From: Clostridia bacterium
Lineage (GTDB): Bacteria > Bacillota_A > Clostridia > Oscillospirales > CAG-272
Assembly (NCBI GenBank): GCA_017626655.1
Contig: JAGAIH010000239.1
Coordinates: forward strand, 1-10,028
DNA: 10,028 bases
Direction of reading: 5' to 3'
The notes below the pieces were generated by a model, which did not search any database, had not been told where the DNA came from, and saw nothing but the letters and a program-made list of their open reading frames with translations. The position numbers and the translations under genes were made by a program. Positions 1-5,480 of this stretch are shown piece by piece (within the stretch, counting starts at the first letter, position 1; every line of letters begins with the position of its first letter).

Positions 1-1227
1 CTTCAGCTCGGTCTGTAGCTCTCCCACGTCGATGTCCCGCACCTGCTTTCCCTGCTTCACGGCCAGGCCCATAGCCGAGCCTGCGGCCTCGCCCAGGGTG
101 CAGACGTTGGGCATGATGCGGTAGGAGGCCTGAGCGCCGTGGTCGGAGGAGATGCACCGCCCCGCCACCAGCAGGTTGGTGGCCTCCTTGGGGATGAGAC
201 AGCGGTAGGGGATGGTGTAGTATTCCCCGGGCTTGAAGAAATAGTGGCTGGTACCCGTCCCCTCGGGGTTGTGGATGTCGATCTCGTAGTTGCTGGCGGC
301 GATGGCGTCCTCGAAGCGGGTGCAATTCTTGCACTCGTCCTCGGTGAGGACGTAGTCCCCCACGATCATGCGGCTCTCGCGGACGCCGATCTCGGCGGCG
401 GTCATCATGAGGAAGCTGTTCTCCAGACCGTCGGCGTGCTCCTTGAGGAGATCGTAAACCTCCTGCACCTGCTGTCGGGCCAGCACCTCCGCCTCGGTCA
501 CGTCCTCGGGACAGGTGGGGTTCTTTTTGACCACGCGGGTGGTGTTGAAGTGAAGCACGTTGGGGATGGGGGTGTGGAACACCAGGATATTCTCTCTGGG
601 GTTGATGAGCTGGCCCGACGCCAGCTTCTCGGCGTGGATCCGTTCCCATCTGGGTCGGCTGGCGAAGAACCGTTCCCGGTCCACGTTGCCCACGCGGAAG
701 CAAAGGGTCATGGGCTGGCAGAGATGGTCGGGCACACGGCCCAGGGTGGTGGGACAGCCCGCCAGGTAGGCCAGCTGGGCGTCGCCCGTGGCGTCGATGA
801 AGTAGTCGGCCTCGATCTTCATCTCCCCGCTCTTGGTAGCCACCGAAATGGAGGTGACGCGACCCTCCTGCTTCTCGGCCTTGAAGATGTAGGCGTGGAA
901 CAGGAGCCTCACCCCCGCCTCCAGCACCATATCGTTCAGGACGAACTTCAGCTCCTCTTCGAGGAAGTGCCGATCCCCCTCCATGGCGTGCCGGTCCTCC
1001 ATGCGGCGGATGATCTCGGTAAAGATCCCCGCGGAGAGGTCCACCCGCTTCCCGTCAATGACGGTGCAGTAGGGCATAAAGGGGCTGACGAGGCAGGTCA
1101 CCGCCGCGCCGCCGAGACAGTTGCCCTTGTCTACCAGCAAAACGTCTACCCCGGCTCTCGCCGCCGCGATGGCCGCCGCCACTCCCGCAAAGCCTCCGCC
1201 GACCACAACCAGCTCGTATTTTCTCAT
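1..1227 (-). CDS. FAD-dependent oxidoreductase (FAD_oxidored family), C-terminus cut by window edge
   Basis: The open frame runs from an ATG at 1227 to the left edge: 409 codons without a stop, so the C-terminus is missing. The start is set by an AAAGGAGG ribosome binding site 6 bases upstream. The N-terminus is a Rossmann FAD site: beta strand ELVVV, GGGFAG at residues 10-15, then an acidic residue after the second strand (VLLVD, D33). An ATGDA motif lies at 146-150, and near the end there is an AGRCISSDHGAQ segment followed by an LGEAAGSA helix. These are hallmarks of the FAD_oxidored (PF12831-type) family of cytoplasmic flavoproteins, whose substrates are mostly unknown. In anaerobes such genes often lie near sugar or aromatic catabolism genes. 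The gene is last of three on the minus strand, 103 bases after the regulator gene and separated from it by a hairpin. I saw no strong promoter of its own. The family call is firm; the substrate cannot be read from the sequence. Confidence 0.9.
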   Translation of the reverse strand, partial: MRKYELVVVGGGFAGVAAAIAAARAGVDVLLVDKGNCLGGAAVTCLVSPFMPYCTVIDGKRVDLSAGIFTEIIRRMEDRHAMEGDRHFLEEELKFVLNDMVLEAGVRLLFHAYIFKAEKQEGRVTSISVATKSGEMKIEADYFIDATGDAQLAYLAGCPTTLGRVPDHLCQPMTLCFRVGNVDRERFFASRPRWERIHAEKLASGQLINPRENILVFHTPIPNVLHFNTTRVVKKNPTCPEDVTEAEVLARQQVQEVYDLLKEHADGLENSFLMMTAAEIGVRESRMIVGDYVLTEDECKNCTRFEDAIAASNYEIDIHNPEGTGTSHYFFKPGEYYTIPYRCLIPKEATNLLVAGRCISSDHGAQASYRIMPNVCTLGEAAGSAMGLAVKQGKQVRDIDVGELQTELK

Positions 1228-1245
1228 ACCGTACCTCCTTTGGGC

Positions 1246-1258
1246 AGCCTGTTAGGCT
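1246..1258. promoter_or_regulatory. Small inverted repeat in the leader of the FAD oxidoreductase gene
   Basis: AGCCT-gtt-AGGCT is a perfect 5-bp inverted repeat about 10 bases upstream of the ribosome binding site. It vaguely recalls half of a DtxR-type operator (TAGGCTAACCTA), and a DtxR-family gene is next door. The match is too short to claim binding. It could equally be a leader hairpin or chance. Confidence 0.2.
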
Positions 1259-1289
1259 ACCGAATCCTGTTGATTTTCCGTGCATTCGC

Positions 1290-1323
1290 AAACTCCCCGA
1301 CAAGGAAAAACCTTATCGGGGAG
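1290..1323 (-). terminator. Hairpin terminator between the DtxR-type regulator and the FAD oxidoreductase
   Basis: Thirteen-base arms (1293-1305 and 1311-1323) enclose an AAAAA/TTTTT loop, just 7 bases after the regulator's stop codon. In the minus-strand transcript the one imperfect position is a G-U wobble, so the stem is complete, but the following U tract is only UUU. In the plus-strand transcript the same position is a C-A mismatch, but a TAGTTTTTT tail follows. It may act in both directions. It probably ends the regulator transcript, perhaps leaving some read-through into the oxidoreductase. Confidence 0.7.
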
Positions 1324-1330
1324 TAGTTTT

Positions 1331-1693
1331 TTATGATTCAATGAATTTCTTCAGTGCGGCCATGGACTCGTCGCTGATGACGTGCTCCATCTTGCAGGCA
1401 TCCTCCGCGGCGACCTCACGGTCCACACCAAGACGAACCAGACACTCGGTGAGGATGGTGTGCCGCTCGTAGATCTGCTCGGCGACAGAGCGACCCGACT
1501 CGGTGAGAGTCAAGGCTCCGTCATCGGCCATCTCCACGTAGCCGCCGTTCTTCAGAATGCCAATGGCGCGGCTGACGCTGGGCTTGGAGTAGCCCATATG
1601 CTCGCTGACATCAATGGAATGGACGCTGGTCATTTCCTTGGAGAGGACGTAAATGGTTTCCAGATACATCTGACCCGATTCTTGCAGGCGCAT
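1331..1693 (-). CDS. Short DtxR/MntR-family metal-dependent transcriptional repressor
   Basis: This is a 120-residue cytoplasmic regulator. I chose the ATG at 1693 because AAAAGGAGG lies 7 bases upstream; the longer in-frame start at 1753 would lie inside the promoter. Residues 1-70 form a winged helix-turn-helix, with the recognition helix near YSKPSVSRAIGIL (35-47). Residues 71-120 are the metal-binding and dimerisation helices. Candidate metal ligands by alignment with DtxR and MntR are M9, H78, C100, E103 and H104. M9 and C100 match the iron-type DtxR site (M10, C102), not the Asp and Glu of Bacillus MntR, although E12 sits where MntR has a ligand Glu. The SH3-like third domain of DtxR is absent, as in many clostridial homologues. 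The family predicts Fe2+- or Mn2+-dependent repression of metal uptake genes, but no transporter is visible nearby. It has its own promoter and hairpin, so it is probably monocistronic. The family is sure; the metal is inferred. Confidence 0.92.
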   Translation of the reverse strand: MRLQESGQMYLETIYVLSKEMTSVHSIDVSEHMGYSKPSVSRAIGILKNGGYVEMADDGALTLTESGRSVAEQIYERHTILTECLVRLGVDREVAAEDACKMEHVISDESMAALKKFIES

Positions 1694-1724
1694 GGACTCA
1701 CCTCCTTTTCTGATTTCTCCTGCT

Positions 1725-1753
1725 ATTATAGCACCTTTCGGTTGAAAATGCAA
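1725..1753 (-). promoter_or_regulatory. Sigma-A promoter of the DtxR-type regulator
   Basis: On the minus strand, TTGCAT (-35, 1748-1753) and TATAAT (-10, 1725-1730) are separated by exactly 17 bases. Transcription should begin near 1717, giving a leader of about 24 bases with the ribosome binding site. The -10 box is embedded in an 11-base palindrome, GCTATTATAGC (1722-1732), which could be an autoregulatory operator. The promoter lies in the 77-bp gap after the upstream gene, so the regulator need not be cotranscribed with it. Confidence 0.8.
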
Positions 1754-1770
1754 GGGGTTGGGACGTTTGT

Positions 1771-4700
1771 TTACAATTCTTCCTTTTTCTTTCCCTTCCT
1801 GGCAACTGCCACGGCGGCGGCCAGAGCTAAAGGCAGGACAGCAGCAGGGATCGAAGACTTACAGCCCTTCTTGAGAGGAGGCTGGGTCTCGGGTGCCTCG
1901 GTGGCGGGGGCGTCGGGGGTATCGGTAGCGGGATCGGTCTGGGGAGCAGTGTCCGCAGGCTCGGTCTCGGTGCCCTCAGCCTTGGCGCCCAGGGTGGTGA
2001 AGCTGTACTTGAAGCGGGCGCCGGGGGCTACGTCGCCATTGGTATAGAAGTCCATGATATCCCCGTCGGTCTGCATATTGTCACTCCACTTGAAGTTTAC
2101 GGTGAAGTCGCCCTCACCGATCCCCAGGGCGGCGCGGGGGATGGTCACCACCATGGTGTCGCCCTCCACCTTGTAGCCGACCTCGGCCGCCTTCTCCCAG
2201 TTCCAGCCGCCCGTGGATCGCTCCAGGGTGGCCTTGTCGGCGGTGGGGGTCTCTCGGTTGAGCATATACTCAAAGGTCTCCCAATTCTTGTCGCCCTCGG
2301 CGCCGACCACGTCGATGAACAGGCGCATCCAGGCGGGATCGGTGTAGGGGGTGATGGGGGCGGCGGTCTTGACCATGAAGTAGAGGTTCTCGGTGTCGTA
2401 GGTCACGCGGGCTTCCACGAAGTCGTTGCGGCCGGTGGCGTTCTCATAGTGGTAGCCCTTGTAGCCATCGTAGTCGCGGGTGACCGTATTGTGGGCGTAG
2501 GCGCGGTAGACGGGGGTGACGGCGCTCCAGACGATGCTTTCGCTGTCGGTGACGGCGGAGGAGGCGGTCTCCTGCTTGGCCACGCCCTTGAAGCGGCGGA
2601 TGTAGGATACCATCTGGTTGTAGAAGTGGTCCTTCAGCATACCCGTGGAGGGCTCGATATCGCGGGAGTAGCCGTCCAGGGCGTTGTCGGGGATGGCGTT
2701 AGGCTCCCCCCACATGGATTCGTAGCGTCCCGCCACCCACTCGTTCCAGCCGGTGATGTAGACGAAGGTGGGATCCACCTCCAGCACGTACTCCCATTGC
2801 TCGGCAATGTTCAGTCCCGCCATCACCGCCTCGTCGGAGGTGTTGACGCCGTACTTGTCGGTATAGCCGCGGCCGAAAACGTGATCCCCCGCGTTCATGG
2901 GGGTCAGACCCACCTTGGCGGACCAGTTCTGGGCGACGGATACGCACATCTGCTCCACCTCGCGGGTCTGCTTGTTCTTCATCTGCTGCTGGGGGTAGAT
3001 GGAGATCCACTTCCACTGGGTGTAGCGCTCAAAGCCCGCCTCGGGGGAGAAGCGCACGGGGTCGGTGGTGTCGCTGTCCAGGATCAGATCGCGGTTGGTG
3101 GTATACCCGGGGTCGATGGGACGGTAGGAGAAGAAATCGAAAACGTCCTCCCGTTCCATCTTTTTGAGGTAGCTGGGGTAGCCCAGCATGAGGGGCTTAT
3201 CCTCCCAGTAGAACCACAGGTCCTGATACAGGCCCTTGGAGTAGATCACGTCGTACAGCTCGATGAGCTGCTTGGCGGTATCCTCGTAGCCGTACATATT
3301 CAGCATACAGGAGATCTGGGGGGGCTTGACTCCGTCGGCGCGGGCCTCGGCCCAGACCTCGCAGAGGGTGAGGATGGCCTGGATATAGTTCTCGGTGCCG
3401 GTGGTGTTGTCGAAGAAGACCACGTCCACCCCCGCGTCGGCCAACAGCTCGGCCTGCTTGCGGAGGACGTAGCGGTCCACGCCGTTGTTATAGTAGCCGT
3501 AGATGGGCTCGTTCCAGAAGCAAATGGTTGCGTCGCCCCAGGCGGAATGACCATAGTCCTTGATGGCCTCAGGGTACTGATCCACCAGCTTCTGGACGTT
3601 GACCAACTTGTTCCAGGCATGGCCCGCGTGCCAGGTGTGGTAGAAGATGCCCACGTACTTGCCCTCGCGGACACCGCTCGCCTGGTCGTAGGTGGTCAGG
3701 TCACGGTCCAGGCCGTCGGTGCCCACCCAGGTGGAGGCGTCGTTGGTGATGAAATCCTGGGCGGTGGGAGTGGTGGGCGCCTCCAATTTGCTGTCACCGA
3801 TCAGGCGGGTGACGAAGGAGACGCCTGCCCGGGCGGTGTGGAGGTAGTGGTTGGCCTTGTCGGTGGGAGCCTCCACCATGCCCACGGTCATGCCCATGGT
3901 GCCGTTTCGGATGACGAAGAGGTACTCGCCCGCCCCGAAGTCGCCCGTCAGGCTGACCCAGTTCTTGCGGGGTACGTTCCCGAAGGTCTTGGTGGCTACG
4001 GGGGCGGCCTTGACCGACTCGCTGTAGTTGCCGTTCCACTTGTACAGCTCCAGGGTCAGGGTATTGTCTCCCACGGGGACCGTAGGGATGTAGACCTCAC
4101 AGCCGCCAAAGGCCGCCGCGGTCTTGAACTGGACGCCGTACTTGGAGTCGCCGTTCAGCTTGTATTCGATCATGTCGCCGTCGGGATACATATCGCCCTC
4201 CGTTTTTTGGATGTCGGTCGCATTGGGATCCATCTCGCTGATGGGGGCAAAGGGCTCGGCTACCTCCTCGCCGCAGAGGATGGACAGGCCGGGACAGAAA
4301 TCATGGATGGAATTATCCTTGTAGGCGCGGACGTTCTCCCGGGCGGCGGCGTAGCCCCAGTAGCCCACGGCCTCGGTGGTGTTGCCGGTGATGTTCTCCA
4401 TGTAGAGGAGGTACTCCCCCGCCGCCACCTCGTCGAAGAGGAACTTCAGGGTGAGGTTATCGGCGAAGTCCACGAAGTCCTCGGAGGCGATGGGAGTACC
4501 GCCCAGGGTCTTATCGTAGGAGGTGTCCCACTTGAACAGGGACATACGGATGGAGCCGATGTTGTTGTTCCAGCTGGCGGAGGTCAGGGTCATCCCGGCA
4601 AAGGGAAGGGTGGAGTTGAACTGCACCGCCGAGCTTTGCCCGATCTGCTCGGCGCCACGGGCGGTGGACTCGTCGCAGAGGGTAGCGCGGATATTGGTGG

Positions 4701-5226
4701 CGCCCTGGCTCAAGGCTACGCCCACGGGGGCGATCTTCATGGAGTAGAGGTTGGGACCGTCACAGCCCATGGTGACGCGGACGGTATGCTCCCCCGCCGT
4801 GAGGCTGACCTGCGCCTCGGAGGAGTCGGTCCAATCCCGCCAGTTTATGCCCTTGACGGTGTTCTGGAGCTTGATCGGCTCCCCGCCGTCCACGCTCACG
4901 GAATAGGTGCCCGTGGCCTCGACCCATCCGAAGGAGAAGCAGAAGTGGTAGTCCCCCGCTTTGGCCACGTTGATCTTGAACTCGAACCAGTCATTGGTAC
5001 GGACGCCGTCAAAGTAGGCGGGGCCCAGAGTCTTTTCCAGATAGAGGTTGCCCGCAAAGGAAGTTCCCTTGTCGGCGTCGGCGTAGATCTCGCCGAAAAC
5101 GATCTGGGTGAGCTTGCCCTCCGCCACGGTCGTGGTCCCCACCGCCGAGACGGGCAGGACGCAAAGGGTGGACAGGATCATGAGACAGGCCAGTGTTGTC
5201 GCGGTGACGCGCTTGAACAGCTTCAT
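1771..5226 (-). CDS. Secreted, membrane-anchored multidomain glycan-active protein with GH99/WbsX-like catalytic region
   Basis: The protein has 1151 residues from the ATG at 5226, chosen because AAAGGA lies 6 bases upstream and a signal peptide follows (MKLFKR, hydrophobic core, VSA cut near 28). A longer in-frame start at 5343 would cross the promoter. Domains in order: residues 37-168, a CBM6/35-like beta-sandwich; 175-320 and 345-478, two diverged copies of one beta domain (shared VQF, LFKW/LYKW and AGEYL landmarks); 520-890, a probable TIM barrel beginning KYVGIFYHTWH, with FWNEP (E573), VVFFDNT (D606) and ITGWNEW (E829), resembling GH99- and WbsX-type enzymes; 893-1078, a CBM9-like domain (YDTENLYF); 1084-1118, a Thr/Pro/Glu/Ala linker; 1119-1151, GCKSS, a short hydrophobic helix and a KGKKK tail. 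It probably acts at the outer surface on a polysaccharide or glycoprotein glycan. Candidate catalytic residues are guesses from conservation style, and a non-enzymatic role is possible. The substrate is unknown. Confidence 0.85.
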   Translation of the reverse strand: MKLFKRVTATTLACLMILSTLCVLPVSAVGTTTVAEGKLTQIVFGEIYADADKGTSFAGNLYLEKTLGPAYFDGVRTNDWFEFKINVAKAGDYHFCFSFGWVEATGTYSVSVDGGEPIKLQNTVKGINWRDWTDSSEAQVSLTAGEHTVRVTMGCDGPNLYSMKIAPVGVALSQGATNIRATLCDESTARGAEQIGQSSAVQFNSTLPFAGMTLTSASWNNNIGSIRMSLFKWDTSYDKTLGGTPIASEDFVDFADNLTLKFLFDEVAAGEYLLYMENITGNTTEAVGYWGYAAARENVRAYKDNSIHDFCPGLSILCGEEVAEPFAPISEMDPNATDIQKTEGDMYPDGDMIEYKLNGDSKYGVQFKTAAAFGGCEVYIPTVPVGDNTLTLELYKWNGNYSESVKAAPVATKTFGNVPRKNWVSLTGDFGAGEYLFVIRNGTMGMTVGMVEAPTDKANHYLHTARAGVSFVTRLIGDSKLEAPTTPTAQDFITNDASTWVGTDGLDRDLTTYDQASGVREGKYVGIFYHTWHAGHAWNKLVNVQKLVDQYPEAIKDYGHSAWGDATICFWNEPIYGYYNNGVDRYVLRKQAELLADAGVDVVFFDNTTGTENYIQAILTLCEVWAEARADGVKPPQISCMLNMYGYEDTAKQLIELYDVIYSKGLYQDLWFYWEDKPLMLGYPSYLKKMEREDVFDFFSYRPIDPGYTTNRDLILDSDTTDPVRFSPEAGFERYTQWKWISIYPQQQMKNKQTREVEQMCVSVAQNWSAKVGLTPMNAGDHVFGRGYTDKYGVNTSDEAVMAGLNIAEQWEYVLEVDPTFVYITGWNEWVAGRYESMWGEPNAIPDNALDGYSRDIEPSTGMLKDHFYNQMVSYIRRFKGVAKQETASSAVTDSESIVWSAVTPVYRAYAHNTVTRDYDGYKGYHYENATGRNDFVEARVTYDTENLYFMVKTAAPITPYTDPAWMRLFIDVVGAEGDKNWETFEYMLNRETPTADKATLERSTGGWNWEKAAEVGYKVEGDTMVVTIPRAALGIGEGDFTVNFKWSDNMQTDGDIMDFYTNGDVAPGARFKYSFTTLGAKAEGTETEPADTAPQTDPATDTPDAPATEAPETQPPLKKGCKSSIPAAVLPLALAAAVAVARKGKKKEEL

Positions 5227-5248
5227 AGAGGTTCCTTTCTCGGTATTT

Positions 5249-5263
5249 TGGTGAAAATCACCA
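5249..5263. promoter_or_regulatory. Perfect inverted repeat downstream of the glycan-active protein promoter
   Basis: TGGTGA-aaa-TCACCA has perfect 6-bp arms and lies about 26-40 bases downstream of the predicted minus-strand start point, before the ribosome binding site. Its position and symmetry suit a repressor operator (a roadblock for a sugar-responsive regulator, for example) or a short leader hairpin. No cognate regulator is recognisable from sequence alone. Confidence 0.4.
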
Positions 5264-5295
5264 CCATACGCGCATACGAGAGGTTTGTTATAGTC

Positions 5296-5324
5296 ATTAT
5301 ACCATGTTTTTCCTCCTTTGTCAA
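5296..5324 (-). promoter_or_regulatory. Consensus sigma-A promoter of the secreted glycan-active protein
   Basis: On the minus strand there is a perfect TTGACA (5319-5324) and a perfect TATAAT (5296-5301) with a 17-base spacer. The start point should be near 5289, giving a leader of about 60 bases. A promoter this close to consensus should be strong unless repressed, which fits the inverted repeat in the leader. Confidence 0.88.
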
Positions 5325-5360
5325 CCGAATCAAGAAAAGTCAAAAGGATTTCGGTAATTT

Positions 5361-5413
5361 TTCGTCAGGAGCGACGGCTTGCGACACTTTGCTCGGGAGG
5401 AGGCGTGTATAAT
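5361..5413 (+). promoter_or_regulatory. spoIIE promoter with Spo0A-box-like sites and extended spacing
   Basis: TATAAT at 5408-5413 is a perfect -10 box, but no acceptable -35 lies 16-18 bases upstream. A GCGACA element (5381-5386, 4/6 to TTGACA) lies 21 bases upstream. TTCGTCA at 5361-5367 is a full match to the inverted Spo0A box TTCGNCA, and TGCGACA at 5380-5386, overlapping the -35 position, matches 6 of 7 bases of TTCGACA. Known Spo0A-activated, sigma-A-dependent promoters of Bacillus (spoIIE, spoIIG) share this unusual 21-22-base spacing and boxes at the -35. Here the resemblance is positional and by motif only. The leader to the start codon is about 60 bases. Confidence 0.65.
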
Positions 5414-5480
5414 AGAAAAAAAGACTGTCGCCCCACGGCAAAGGGGGCTGAAAATACCGTCGTTTCAAAGGAGGCTTCTC

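Noticed and set aside
139..1326. Open frame of 395 codons on the plus strand opposite the FAD oxidoreductase
   Set aside because: The minus-strand reading has a GGGFAG Rossmann motif and a strong ribosome binding site; the plus frame has neither.
5302..5324. AAAGGAGG followed by ATG inside the promoter spacer of the secreted protein gene, as if a small gene began there
   Set aside because: The frame is ATG GTA TAA, a stop after two codons, and the segment lies upstream of the predicted transcription start.
2449..5412. Long open frame of 987 codons on the plus strand opposite the secreted protein gene
   Set aside because: It mirrors the codon bias of the real gene in GC-rich DNA. Its translation is a monotonous Gly/Val/Leu/His/Asp-rich string without domains, and it lacks a ribosome binding site.
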